64,000 nt of DNA, taken from positions 248,001-312,000 of the forward strand of contig JBAJFG010000196.1 of the NCBI GenBank assembly GCA_037903475.1, in the 5' to 3' direction. Of the stretch, positions 11,201-24,500 are shown one piece after another. Both the position numbers and the translations under genes were made by a program. The notes below the pieces were generated by a model, which saw only the letters and a program-made list of their open reading frames with translations, ran no database searches and was not told where the DNA came from. The first letter of the stretch is position 1. Every line of letters begins with the position of its first letter. Source of the stretch: Ancylostoma caninum. Lineage: Eukaryota > Nematoda > Chromadorea > Rhabditida > Ancylostomatidae.

Positions 11201-14200
11201 TTACTCTATCCTGCCATTATCCAGATTTTTATGTTTGCAGGGCTATCGATGCGAGTTCTGTCAGTTCAAGTTCCACCAAAGGTGCTCGTCGTTTGCACCA
11301 CTCTATTGTGACCTAATCCAGACTGTACCACGAGATGAAGCAGTAGGCTTTCGTTTCTCCTAGATGTTGCTTGCAGATCTGAATATGCAACAAATTGAGC
11401 ATTTTTACTGGATTCTGTTCAGCTAGCACAACGGCTGCTTCTGTTGGCTTCAAGAATGGAAGGGCAAGATGCAGAAATCGCCGAGAGTGTGCTAAATCAG
11501 CTCCAACCGAATCCCAGTCCTGCACACACTCCTGAGGGGAGCCATGGTGATTTGACACTTAAGAGGTGGGAAACTATTGCACTGAAACGCTTCATTCCAT
11601 GACATCATTCGAGTCTATCTCGCAAGTAGGCTGTGTAAGTTTCATAAGAGATGTTGTAGGGGTGGTGGCGTGAAGCGACATCAACCTCCCACAGCTGCGA
11701 AGGAAAGCACTGGGCCCTTGGCTCCATATCCGCGTGATAGGTGACGTTATATTCTTCTTTTTTTTCGAAATTACGCCCTTTCCTTTTGGTTTGAAAGTGG
11801 TGGAAACGTATCACAAATGGTGAGGGATACAGAATTGTTTTCAGGTCATCTTCTGCTCCAAATATCAATGCTATCAATGACGAAGTTGTATTGGAACATA
11901 ACGTGTGTTTTCGTTTTCTCTAGCAATTTCTATTTTTATAAAACGAACGAGGCCGCTTTTCTCTGACCGTTCCACATCCTCGAGATTACCTGCAATCTTA
12001 AATTGCTTCTGCGGTATTCTTCAGGGTGACCAGTGATTTTTGCTGCTTTGGTGCAAGCTTCTTCGTTTTTCTACGCTGTGAACTCCTTTTCTGAAAAATC
12101 TGATCCACGTTTGGTAGTTATAGTTAGTCCTGATCCATAGGTTGAATTTAGATAGCGGTCACTAATTTTAATTTATTTAGGAGTAATGTTTTATAGAAAT
12201 TTGAATTGTGTGTTCTGGTCTCATTTTCCATGCTGACAAAAATTAAGTTTTTGTTCATTTGATGCAGACATTTTCGCCGGCCAATGGAGAAGATGTGAGC
12301 ATAACCATAAACATGATCTCATCAAACTTCTGCTAGAAACTAGTTTGAGCCATTCCTTCGAATAATATTCATGACTTTGTTTTTTCAGCAACGTATTTTG
12401 GATGCTCTCGAGATCCAGCATCATGGTTTGTACATATTTATTCAACTTTTTGTTGTCAAAGCTCATTTCTTTTTATTCAGTTGACGATGAGAACGCTTCG
12501 AGATCGTTGAGGAACAATAAGCCTAGGCCACAGTTCCAAAGTGGACAGCTAGCAGCCATCAATGCTGGAAGTGGAGTGGGCGTTCGGCGGCCAACGAACC
12601 GCCTTCATCCACGTTCAGATACTTCTCCTTTCGGTTCTAATTCCCCTTCAAGTGAGTTATTCCTATTGCACTTTCCTAATCAGTCTTGGACTGCGATGCT
12701 TTGTTTTTAAAGAAGTTATCTTTTCGTTTTTTTTTTCGGTTTTGGCATCTGAAAAAGAAGCTCACATACTCAGGTACCTGCTCATCTCCGCCCGCGAATC
12801 AACTGCATGCTGGTCAGCTTCTCCCGCCTACTCTTCCGCTCACTCCACCACAAAGTGCTCCTCCACAGAAGGTGCCTCTACCAAATTTTTAAATGAACAA
12901 ACTTTGATGCGTAGATCAGAGTGAGTCTTGCAAACCCATTGTGAACGGTGACTCTTCTTATTATTTCACTAAGTCGTTTATCATTAGGCCGAAACGGGTA
13001 GAAGCTCTAACCCTAGTCTTATCCTGCAGACATTTCACTACTCTATAAAGGAGCATGCCAGTTACGGAATCGAAATCCATCGGTAGCCGCAAATCACAAT
13101 TTTATTTAAAAGAAAAAAAAAGCAGCATGGCGGCTGCACCCTCAAAGCCGTTTGACCGCGGTGCGTCCAGTTGTATGTAATTTTGCAGCTAGCAGAATCA
13201 CCATTTGATACATAACTTCCGCTGTTTGCGGACGATATTATTTCACAACGACAGCGTCCCACCTCTTTTCGCGTTCATCTCAGACCTATGTACCGTATTT
13301 TGAGTTGCTCCGAGGTTCCATTGACATTGACTTTTATTGTACTGGATAACCTTTTCCCATTATAAGTAACTAGACGGCATACCCGGCTTCGCTCGGGTGT
13401 TTTACAACCCCGGCCCTCTCACACTCAGGAGGACAATTGATATTGCTGATAAAATCATTGCAAGTACCCGTAATTTTGGTGGTGTGCACATTAGCCATGC
13501 CCAAGTAACCCTTCCCCCAAGTAACCCCGTAAGCGAAAATGAAGTTATTTCGATGGGAAATTCGTGGAAAACAGTTGCCATATTCGTACTTATGTATTTA
13601 GCGTGTTCGATTGATCCAGTAAGCACATTTTGCCCCTTTTCAGAAGCAGGAAAAGAACAGAAGACATGATTGAATCGATATATTCATGCGAAACAACTGT
13701 CGTAATTGTGTTCGGCATGCTGAAAAATCCCTGTAGACACGTCTCCACCGACCCATGGGCGAAAACAGCAGAAAGTCAATAAAACCGATAAATCAATAAT
13801 TCGTGCAGAATGGTTATCATATTCGTGTTCAGCGTATTGACGAACCCCAGTAGACACGTGTCTACCGCCCCATGGACAAGAACAGCAAAAAATCAATAAA
13901 GTCGATAAATCGGTATTTCTGTGCAAAACGGTTATCATATTCGTGTTCAGCGCATTGAAAAACCCCGGTTGGCAAATCCTCTCGACCCCTGGAGAAAATC
14001 TGTGAAAAATCAATAAAATCGATAAATCGATATTCTCGTGCAGAACGGTTATCATATTCGTGTTCGGGGCATCAAGAAACCCCAGTAGGCATATCCTCAT
14101 CGACCCCTGGAGAAAATCAGCGAAAAATCAATAAAATCGATAAATCGATAATTTCGCATTTGCATAACGGTTGTCGTATTCGTGTTCCGCGTATTGAGAT

Positions 14201-17200
14201 ATCCCAGTGTACTTGTCCCCACCGACCCTTGAGCCAAATTAGCGAAAAATCAATACAATCGATAAATCAATCGATAATGCCCGGTACGAAGTAGCCTAAA
14301 ACCTCCGCCGGCGCATAAGGAATAAGCGTGCAAAGTTTGGTCCCGATCGGTTAACTCTCCGCAATTTCTATAAGGAACATACATACACACACATACACAC
14401 GCACAGACATTCTACTTCATATATACAGAAGTTTGACGTCACATCAGGAAAATGAAAACGTGCGTTTAATCCTCGCAAGGTACAAGGTTAGATTCTCCGC
14501 TAACTTGATACCCCGATTTTACGGTCTACATGAGTTGTTTTAAATAAGCACTTCAAGAAGGGCCTCTTGTGTTGAGTTTCTCTGCAACAACGGATCTTAC
14601 CTGTGTGACAGTTTGTGGGAAATTTGAGGTCACTTCTCACACTGTCGTACCAAGAATGTTGAGAATGCTGAAAGTCCTGCTTAGTTGGGATAGCTAAGTC
14701 GATCCACACAGTCACATCTGTATGAGGAAGAAATTAGTGGTTCAGTGGTGAATTAACTCCTCAAAATTTTCAGAAGTTTCATTACAATCTCTTCAGTTCT
14801 CTCCTGGGTTCTTCCGAGGGAGGAGCCGTTCTCCAGGCGAGCGTTTGGAACCACAGCGGACACGAGCGCTTGCTAATAAGCTTGCACATGAGGACTGGGA
14901 GGTGTGACAGTAGCTCACGTTTTGCTAATGGAATATATGCTAATTAAGATGCTTTTAGATCGACGAGAAGCAAATTACTCTCCAGTGCAAGGTAGGGTCG
15001 GGCTCTTTCGGGACGGTGTATCGTGGCGAGTACTTTGGTCTCGTTGCCGTTAAAAAACTGAATGTTGGTGAACCAACTCTTCAACAACTTCAGGCTTTCA
15101 AGAACGAGGTAGGCTACCTTCTGTTTCTTCTTTGAAGGGATTTTCTTTTATTTTGTTGTGTCTAATTTAAACTAAGCTCCAGCTGCTCCTACGCACCGAC
15201 TATTTGGATTCAGCTCGATTTGTTGTGTTGGGTGAAAGCAATTTTGTGGATTGCAGGTGGCTGTTCTGAAGAAAACTCGTCATCTGAACGTGCTGTTGTT
15301 CATGGGATGGGTACGAGAACCGTCGCTTGCCATCGTTACACAATGGTGTGAAGGCAGTAGTTTGTACAAACATATTCATGTCGTTGGTATGTTTTTGACC
15401 TCTTCCAATGCTCAGATTTAGTGTAGTTTTTGAAAGTTCATTGTTCTTGTCAAAGTTGACAGAATATCCGTGAAAGGCAGCACTCACGGAAATTCTCACT
15501 TCTAAAATGAGTCGCTTACCATGTAGCGGGCCGCTGGACAATCGCAGCAGTAAGTTGAACACCGTGGATAGCCGCCTACCTGCGAAGAGCCTACTGCCGT
15601 GGACACATCAAGGGTTTCGTCGCGCCAGCTAACGCCGTTGACGGGGTGTGCGCATGTGGTTTAGCGGAGGCTGGTTTATGGAATTCGTACCATTTGCAGG
15701 GTTTCGTGGCGGGACCCTTCACTTAACACTCGTCCGCGCTGTGGACACACATCAAATACCGCCATCATTTTCTGTGATTTGGCGTGTTTCACGCTAGTTC
15801 ATCGTTCTCGATTAGTTCATCGTCCCCAAAAACCTCAATATACCGCGAAATCTTCAACCCAAACATTTCCGTGAGTGCTGCCTTGAAGCACAAATGAATA
15901 GGCCAGCGAATTTTCTATTCTATTATTAGTCTACAATTCTTCCAGAGCCACGCGTGGAATTTGAGATGAGCACCATCCTCGACATTTTCAAGCAGATCAC
16001 GTTGGGGATGAACTACCTGCATTCAAAAAATATCATTCACAGGTATGTGTATTTTCTTCGCTCTAATTCAACTAATGTGAGCTCCAATATATCTATTGAA
16101 ATAATGTAGTAATTATCTTAGATGAGAACTCTAGTTTATTCTATAAACATCAACATTTCTTCTGTTTTGCATTGTTGCGATTCTTATCGACTCTCTTCAG
16201 CTAATTTTCATTCAAGGGACCTGAAAACGAATAACATTTTTCTGATGGATGATATGAGTACAGTAAAGATCGGTGACTTCGGTCTAGCTACAGTGAAAAC
16301 GCGGTGGAGTGGTGGTCAGCAGAGTCAACAGCCAACTGGAAGTATTCTGTGGATGGTATGTTGTTTACCTTATTTATCTTGGAGTTCATTAATCTTTCAA
16401 TGATTTAGGCACCAGAAGTGATCCGTATGCAAGATCCAAACCCCTATACCACACTCTCTGATGTTTATTCATTCGGTGTGGTTATGTACGAAGTTCTTTC
16501 CAGTTCTCTGCCTTATTCGAATATAAATAACAGAGATCAGATCTTGTTTATGGTGAGTTGAAATTACGTGCTCATACGTTTTTTTTCACGTAGTTCCATT
16601 GAAAAATAGGCGGTGATTGTTAAAAATTGGGCACTCTTGACTCATTTCTTGAGAATGAGAACTGGTATTCTGAGGTGAAGAACTAGCTTAGCTGCTTCCC
16701 TTTTATTTTCTACCCTTTACATGATATGAAAGGAATGTTCTCTTCATATCGTGAAGGTCTATGACGTAGCTCACTGAAGATGAATAAAGAAGTGTGGACG
16801 TTCTCGTCAGTAAGATGATCCAACCCTTTGCATCCGGCGATGGTTTTTTCTTACTTATAATTTTTACTTTTTCTAGTATGACATTTTTCAGGTTGGTAGA
16901 GGATATCTAAAACCAGATGTTTCAAAAATTCGCTCGGACACTCCAAAGGCGTTGATGGCGTTGTACGAACGGTGCATAAAATTCAATAGAGATGAAAGGC
17001 CTGAATTTAATGAGGTTTCTTTCTCCTTCCTTTGTCTTCTTCCTTGTCCTCTAGTTTCGTTAATTCACCTAAATGCAGGTGCTTGATAAACTGCGTGGAA
17101 TTTCCCTTCCTAAACTGACGCGATCGACTTCGGCTCCCAGTTTATACCGCGGTCTCGTCGAATCAGTGGAGCCTCTCACCAATTTCAGTTCAAATGCTTC

Positions 17201-17234
17201 ACGAACGACCCATCACCTATGGGGATACCTTTAA
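8267..17234 (+). CDS. lin-45: RAF-family serine/threonine kinase (LIN-45)
   Basis: RAF MAP3K, which couples activated Ras to MEK at the plasma membrane. Eighteen exons join in phase: 8267-8388, 9038-9218, 10710-10868, 11241-11342, 11423-11565, 11660-11740, 11845-11902, 12389-12425, 12481-12651, 12774-12871, 14797-14901, 14959-15108, 15257-15386, 15946-16042, 16217-16355, 16409-16552, 16892-17014, 17079-17234 (about 731 residues). Domains: Ras-binding domain (about 46-123, [10 protein letters not shown]); C1 zinc finger with all Cys/His ligands (H131 to C177); CR2 14-3-3 site RSSSAP (about 263-268); kinase (about 425-690) with GSGSFG loop, VAVK lysine 451, HRDLKTNN, DFG 565-567, APE; second 14-3-3 site RSTSAP (about 695-700). 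The protein follows C. elegans LIN-45 nearly throughout. The N-terminus is shorter and the tail after RSTSAP differs, so an extra 5' exon or another 3' end is possible. Introns 10 and 13 carry repeats. Confidence 0.97.
9328..9488. mobile_element. Small palindromic-ended repeat
   Basis: About 160 bp in lin-45 intron 2. The ends GAGCGTCAATCATGATTGCA and TGCAATCGTGATTGACGCTT are inverse copies. The GC-rich interior gives an open frame, but I see no protein signal. Superfamily unknown; no clear target duplication. Confidence 0.5.
9549..9785. mobile_element. TA-flanked MITE, copy 1
   Basis: Inverted termini (TGGTCCATTAGCTCACAGA and TCTGTGAGCTAATAGACTG) sit between TA dinucleotides at 9547-9548 and 9786-9787, as for Tc1/mariner-type elements. 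The arms extend inward for about 50 bp through TGCAATTACGACTTTG and its partner. A diverged relative lies at about 35839-36095. Confidence 0.7.
13373..14435 (+). repeat. Minisatellite-bearing dispersed repeat in lin-45 intron 10, copy 2
   Basis: Begins CTAGACGGCATACCCGGCTT and ends in a CA-rich tract (ACATACACACACATACACAC) followed by ATATATACAG. The interior has at least five tandem units of about 117 bp (near 13690, 13805, 13920, 14040, 14160), each with TTATCATATTCGTGTTCAGC, an AACCCCAGTAGACA segment and an ATCAATAAAATCGATAAATC core. It is the same family as at 4.6, 29.1 and 30.4 kb, in the orientation opposite to the last two. It fills most of the 1.9 kb intron. Confidence 0.8.
15475..15883. 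mobile_element. AGGCAGCAC MITE in lin-45 intron 13 (TGAA duplication)
   Basis: A 409 bp element with inverted ends AGGCAGCACTCACGGAAAT and ATTTCCGTGAGTGCTGCCT, flanked by TGAA at 15471-15474 and 15884-15887. It is the same family as 42987-43408, in opposite orientation, and shares its outermost bases with the fold-back at 6886-7693. It takes up most of intron 13 without touching the splice sites. Confidence 0.85.
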
Positions 17235-18396
17235 AGTTATGACATGGTGAGTTATATGAAATTCCCGATAGTTTTGCACCTGTTTCCTTGTAATCTTCAA
17301 CTTCTGCAGCTTTTGTGTAAAGTGTTGCATAGTGGTGCAAAAGCTGCCACGTTTAAAAATCGCCGCCCTCTTCTCTTCGGCGTTCCCCCAACTATTTCCC
17401 CCCTTGGAACAGACTGATACGGAACCTATCCACGGACAGATCTGAACAGAAGCTCATGGCGTTGGAACTTGAATGAGTAATGAAGATAATCATCAAGAGT
17501 GATATCTGAAATTTCTCGTGGAACCACTATAGGGAAAATTTTGCCTTCTAAACTGGCGTTGAATCAGTGCATCGCTCCCTAGCCGCTAGCCACTCAAAAT
17601 TATTTTACTAGGAATCGCTGCTTTTCCTCGATTACTTCTGAGGACATGTGTAATTTTAGAATTCGGTTCCAGAAACAGTGGAACTAAATTTTTAATATAT
17701 CGAACAAATCCATGGGGACAGAATGCAACAATGTCTGTCCTCCATCTCCTCTTATTTTTTTCCATTTGAAGTTGCCTAGAAGCGCCATTCTTGCTCGCTC
17801 ATGCTTTTCTTTCTACTCAGGTGTTCTTCGTTCACAATGTTGTACATCCTCGCTTCCGTGGATACCTTATTGGATAAAGAAACTTTCCCTATTTTTAGGC
17901 ACCGTCAACGAAAGCTGTTCACGAGCTTTTGGGTTTAATTCAGTGTCCTTGATCGTTCTTGTGTGGTGGTACTGTGATAGTTTCTAATTTGTGATGGGTA
18001 TCTTCCGTTCGTTCATCAGAGTCATTGGATTCCTTTACCAGTTTTGTTCCGGTACAATTTGATTCGAAATGTGCATATCTCTTTATTAGAACTAGTGTGC
18101 TTTCTCTTTAACGTTATTGATTCTCTTAAAAGTTTCAATCACTTTTGTTTTTATGCTGGAATGGTTAATTGACGTTTTGATTTTCATCACTGAATTTGAC
18201 CACTACCTGTGATATTTTCTCTTGTTCTTGAAAAGTTGACTAGCTGTACACTGTCGGCTGAGTTATTCTGCCGTGTATGATCTTCATCGTAAAATTAGTA
18301 GGTAATAATAATCTTTGTGCAGTACCCTTTGCCGCAACATTGTAACTGGTGATTCATCCGAATTGTTCTGTACAGTATTTCATTAATCGGGTAAAG

Positions 18397-18402
18397 AATA
18401 AA
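18397..18402 (+). terminator. Poly(A) signal of lin-45
   Basis: AATAAA followed by T-rich sequence (GATTTTATTTATTC). It is the last canonical signal before the smg-7 start, 109 bases upstream of that ATG, so cleavage would leave an intercistronic gap of about 95 bases. Confidence 0.7.
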
Positions 18403-18499
18403 CTGATTTTATTTATTCAGCTGTTACTTCTTAGGAAAGTGTCCTTCTAGAGTTCTTAGTAAAGGCGTTCAGTAGCTATTCTGCTTGTGTCGTCTAATG

Positions 18500-18510
18500 A
18501 TCCATAACAG
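18500..18510 (+). promoter_or_regulatory. Candidate SL trans-splice acceptor of smg-7
   Basis: ATCCATAACAG sits directly before the ATG at 18511. With the lin-45 poly(A) signal just upstream, there is little room for an independent promoter, so spliced-leader addition to a downstream operon cistron is likely. The T-rich stretch GTTACTTCTTAGG (about 18422-18434) is where a U-rich SL2 element would be expected, but it is not an exact match to the worm consensus. Confidence 0.55.
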
Positions 18511-21500
18511 ATGAAAAATACAAACGAGGTGGATGAAGCTTCGAGGCTCTGTTCTGAAATTCATCATCTAGTTAGTTATAATAATCAAGAAAAAGGCACG
18601 ATCGGCTACGTACAATCACTAGTGCAGGTGTGTTCATGAAATTTTTCATGTTTATTGATGTTGTTGGACTATTTTGGAATTGGCTGGAAAGTGTAAATGA
18701 GGTAATGATTAGGTAATTTGTAGTAGACACACCAAACATCTACATATACTGAGGGCCGAATAAAAATCGAATAATTCTGTTATCTCAGTAACAGCTCAGG
18801 AAACAAACATAGAGATACTGGAGAATGAGAAGGCCCCAAAGCTCATCTTCTCTTTCATACATCAGCAAATTGGTCTCTAATGTTGAGCCATTCGAATTTT
18901 CTATTTACTCGAACTATTCGACATTCAAAAGCAAGGATATTTGATTCCGTTGGATCATGAAGTGACGGTTAGCCGTTCGAGAATTCTGCTGATGTGGTGA
19001 AACCTCTTCTTTGAAGTCTCTCCATTCCGTTCGCCCAGGGTCCTCGACCAAGTCTTTCCTTGGAGGTTAAGTTGCTAGTAGAGTCCTGGTAACACTAGGG
19101 TGAGTCCTGGTAACTGTCTACCGTATTCTGCGTTCATGTTATGAGAAAGCTATCTCAGTTGGGGACTTCTTCAACATTCGTAGCAGGAGGACGCATGGCA
19201 TCGAGAATAACATGCGAAAACCCTGCACTGCTTCCAGCATCAGTAAAAAGAGAGAATCTTCACGGGTCTAACTGGGAATTTTCAAATAACCACAATTGAT
19301 GTTGTTCCATGTAATTCCTAGGAAAGATTGGATTCAATCAATCTTGGCTAGAGTTGCAGCTTATTGTTCAAAAAAAGTATCTAGTGTATCTAGTACTCAC
19401 TGCATAGCAGTGGCGGGCACAGGAGGGCACGCCCTCTCCCGAGAATAGGTTGTCGAATTTTCGAAATTACTTAACAAGATCAAAATTTTGTACTGCTTAA
19501 TTTTTATTATTAATTCTTGAGGATATACACTATTAATTATTCAACATTAAAACTAATAATTTTAAGGTTTGTGCATTCGAACGGTGCACTCCATATACCG
19601 CAGTCACGTGGCTAAGTTCTCTGTGGAGCGAGACGCGTACCACATTCATTTTAGTCTGTCCGAAACGGCGAGTCCACCCACGCACGCAGGGATCGAGAAG
19701 CTGCCACGTTTGCTAGCACTCCACGTCATCATCCCTGATCTGCGTATCACGTTTCATCGTTATTTTTATGGTATCGACCAATGATTTGGCTGTGACGTGG
19801 ACGACGTGGCAGCCAACAGCATCCGTCCCAGCCGTGCCGTCTCTCGATCCCGTTTCGGCCAGACTATAGCCGATAAGCCTATCACCTCGCTCCGATGCCA
19901 ACTTGGCCGCGTGGCTGACCGGTTTGTGAAGTGCACCGTCTAAATGAACAGATTGTTTTGATATTTGTTTTTAGTATTCCGTCTGGGTCCTCGGAGTGCC
20001 AGAGTTGCCGTTTTTTCTTACGCTTTCCCCAGCTCGCCCCGGCTTGCCACTTCTGCGTCCGGCACTGCTGCACAGATCTGCTCAAATTTTCCACAAAGGA
20101 TCACCTATACACCTGCGAAGAAAACGTAAAACAAGATTGAAATCTTCCGACCTTGAGCCGAGATATTTCTCCGAATCATCTGGACCGCCGAGAATGCGAC
20201 GTCTGACCTCAAAAGTAGCGTTTAGCACCGCTTCAACAAATCTTTCCCAGATATCTTTTCTTAAAATCAATCACTTCCAGCTGTATTCGTGATTACAGTA
20301 GAGAAAGTTAATCAAAGAGGCACTTTCAGCACCAATTTGACGGAACTTCTTCAAATAACTTCTTTCAAAGTCACCAATTTCCAATTTTATTTGCACTATT
20401 AGATTCAGCAAGTGTTGCTCTATCAGATTAATGCCTTCGCAAGTTTCACCTCTTTTCGATTTCCACCTGGAAAAGTAGAAAACTTCCACACTCGTTTGGA
20501 CATGTTGATGCGTATTGAAGACAGGGTTAGGCATTACGATGGGAAAAACCGACCCTCAACACGACCTCTCCCCTATTCCCTCATCCGACCCACCTCTTTA
20601 CGACCCCCCCCCCCCTCCCCACCCTGGTCCAGCATGTAGCATGTTTTCTGTGTACCAGCGAGCAGTTCCAAGTAACAAGATGCAAAAGAAATACATTCAA
20701 AGCAAGAAATTGGAGCTAAAACAACCGTGAGGTCGATATGTATCCTTTCTTATACGATCGGATCAGACTCCGACGCACTATACATGCAGAGGCGACCGCA
20801 TACATATTTAGCACACCCACGATTTTGGACCACAGAATTTTTTGCATATCAGCCCAAGGGTGAGCCCCAGGCAATCAAGACCAAGTCCGAGAATGTGTCC
20901 AGGCTCTATGGAGGGTTTCTCCCTCTTGCTTACCACTGGCACAGAATGATTTGGAACTGAAATAAAAAAAAATAAAATTTCAATTTCGTTTCTCAAAGCA
21001 CAGGGTGCGCCAGAATTACCTGCGCGTACATTTTTTTCCATTTTTTACATTTTTTTCCAAACAGGAATGGTTGAACCAATTCGCGATCCATTTGGCAAAT
21101 ATGTCAACTAAGGAATTACTATTGTGAACCAAAGTTTGTTTTCCAAATTCCTTATTTCTGTGCCTGTGTAGACTTGGAGAAGTCTGTCGACGACGCAGCC
21201 CGTTGCTCGCTGCTGTTTCAAGATTTTTTCAGGACAACTATCAACAAGTCTATTTCCCTCCCCTTAGTAGTACACACCCACCCTCTAACGTATTTGAATA
21301 GCAACCCGCAAGATTGCCAACAGAAGGAGTAACTATGGCAATCTCTTTGAGCGAAAAATCGGGAAAATACATTATCAGGCCGCCCACTTGAACTAATTTC
21401 TCCCTGTAGAGTGCACTCAATCAGTTCCCAAGAACCAAATTTTGCTGACAGATTTATGGGGCAGCAGAGACTCTAAAACATTCATCAATACCACTCCCCT

Positions 21501-24500
21501 TCTTGGAATACACGCTTTAGACCACGAAAATTAGCGAAACTGGTACAACAAATAAAATGCCTGTTCAAACCGTGACAAGCAGTTGTAGGTCCAATTCATT
21601 ACATGGTTTCACCAGTAGGCGCTCAGCCCTGGACTAATATGTGGAAAATTCAGATTCGTCTGAAGTCCCCGCCAGGAAAAGTTTTGAGACACGAGACAGA
21701 GACCAACCGCGAATAAAGACCGATTTTTGGCCCGTGTCTAGAAAGTTTACCCAATCCCGTGCTGACACGAAAAAAAGGCCAATTCTGAAAATAGCCGCTG
21801 TTTACTGTAGAATTGGCTTGAACAAACATATGTAGTTACAAATTGGCTCATGGACAGGGTCAAGCGTCAACAGGATTCAAAGAAAGCTTTCCTTTAATTA
21901 TCTTGAACATCATTAACAAATCACTATTACTCCTTCCACTTTGCAAGGTTGGTAAACCAAGTAACTTTGCTCTCTTCTCACAATTAGGTACTTGATCACA
22001 GTTCATTCTGAAGCATCTCATTACTAGTTTTCGCGTAAAACTGTTTTGAATACTTTCCAACAAATTTATATCGTTCTTCTTGAAACGATTGAAAATAGTC
22101 GTTCCACGCTCCACTATATGTCGCACGTAGGATTTATAGACACGCAAAAGACTTGAGGATTTGTAGTTCGAAAGGCTTTGAACAAGTTGTAAGTACGATA
22201 ATTCGCTTTTTTAACTATGGCTCTATAATGATTATCAAAACTTAATTTGTTTGTTATGAGAAAACCAAGGTCTCTTATTTCCTGGACTGGATTTAGGACT
22301 GCTCCTCTAAGTGTATATAAGGGGTGCTTGGAAGTTTCTTTCGTTCCAATAACCATATATTTAGTTTTTTCAGATGCAATGGGTAGTTCTTAAATATCCG
22401 CCCATTTATCTATGTAATCAATAGCTGCCTGAACAGCACATGAATCTTCAGCTTTCTCTAAACTCTTATAAATTTTTATGTCATCCGCATACATTTTGCA
22501 AACTACTCCAAATTTGGAGACGGGTTCTGGTAGTTCATAGGTATACAAAATAAATAATAGAGGAGATAATACTCCTCCTTGGGGGACGCCGCTGTAAGCT
22601 GAGAAAACCTCAGAATACTGATCTTACACGTACTTGATAAGTCCTACCAGTAAGGAAATCACGTATCCAATTCATTTTCATTGGGTGAATACCGATCAGT
22701 TCCATTTTGTATAGCAGCTTATCTGTTGAGACTTTATCAAAAGCTTTCGAGAAATCAAAAAATATCCATCTGTTTGTTTTTTGGATTCAATGGCTCTCGA
22801 CCAGTCGTTCATGGAAGTAAGTACTACTGTTTCAACAGATCTACCTTTAAGAAAACCATATTGATTGTCCGAGATAATATTATTCTTTTCAATATGTTCC
22901 AATACATGTTTCTTTACAATTTTTTCAAATGTTCTTGCAAAAAGTGAGGTCATACTCACAGGCCTGTGGTTTTTAGGATCATTCAGTGGCGGTTTCTTGG
23001 AGATGGGTGTGATAAAAGCATGTTTCCACCTTGAAGGGACCTCGGCCTTAATAGAGCTCAAATTGAAGATGTGTTCTAGAGGGTATGCTAAGCAGTCAAC
23101 AAGATTTTTAGTGAACTTGGTGGGAATGAGGTCAGGGGTCGTGGACGTGGATCTAGGCCATTTGCTTAGAATAACTGCGATTTCCTCTCTGTTTGAACCA
23201 CAACGAAGGCTTCATCTGAGGAGGGCCCATAGAAGAACTACTCGTTCGTAATGGGACGGAAGATCTACCTTCGGATTTGTTATACATTTTCTGGAATTCA
23301 GTTGCTAGTAGGTTTGCCTTTGCAACATCTGAATAGACCAGGTCACCTATTTCATTTAATAGGTTTGGGATGTGGTTGTCGTGCTCACTACGGGAATTTA
23401 TGTATCTGTAAAAAACGGTCTTATCCTTGGATTCAATAATCTTTCGTACCAAGTAGATATTATATCGATAGAGAGCCTTATTTAGTTCTTTACTTAGCGA
23501 TTCATATTGAGCCCAGGTCGTATTGTCATCGGTGGAACAAGCTTTAGCCCACAAGTGTGTTTTATGGTAGCTCATCCTTCTGAGATATTCAGGAAGATTT
23601 TTCAAACCGACCTCGACTTTTCGAGTGGGTACAAAGAGTTCTACGGCGTGGTGCAGTATAGCGAGAAACGTTTCATATATTTCATGAACTGTACCACCAT
23701 TTTTGAAGATGCCTATCCAGTCTATATTCGAAAGATATTCTCTAATTCTATTATAGTCAGCAGAATTGTAATCTTTCATCCATAATGTATTTAAATGCAA
23801 ATTTTTATTTCCAATTCGAAAGAAATCGTAGCATGATCGCTATTACCAATGGATGGTCCTATATTAATAGTGTGAACAAATTTAGGTCCATTGCACAGCA
23901 CTAGTCTAAGATCGAATTCTCCCTCGTTGGTTTCGTTACCATTTGATGCAAGTCGAGGTCACCAAAGTATCATGGAAAGTTCTTGAGATAGAACCAATGT
24001 TTTGGGACATAAGGTCAGGAAGGTTGAAGTCTCGCAGGACGAAACTCGGGAAATTGACTGCACAGAAGTCACTAATGACTTTGACTAACTGATTTGAACC
24101 AGATACAGTGCAGTTAGGAGCTCTAAATACGAGAATAAGTCGAAACGAATCTGAGGAAAGCATTATGTCACATATTAAAAGCTCGTAAGAGTCCTTCACT
24201 GATTCTTGAAAGACTAAGTTATAAGAAAAATGTTTTGGAATTGGACAATTTAGACAAAAGCAAAAGAAACACGCAGGTTAAGAACTCTCCGTAGCAGGTA
24301 AGTGATTATACAGACATGCATTGTGCGGTCGACACCGCCAAGGGTTCGGTCCCCTCTCTATACAGAATTTTTGCAAAAAGTTGAAATGTATCCACATAGT
24401 GAAGTGTTCGATCCCCTCCGAGGCTAAAATTTTTGCACGACTTCAAATAACGTACGCTTCTAGTGGGCTCGAGATAATCGAAAGTAGTGCACGAAAGGAC

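Larger units (their letters stand above)
17235..18510 (+). other. lin-45 3' UTR and intercistronic gap
   Basis: About 1.2 kb between the lin-45 stop and the smg-7 start with no exon or repeat recognised. A GTGAGT donor at about 17247 just after the stop could allow a 3' UTR intron or an alternative tail. Confidence 0.6.
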
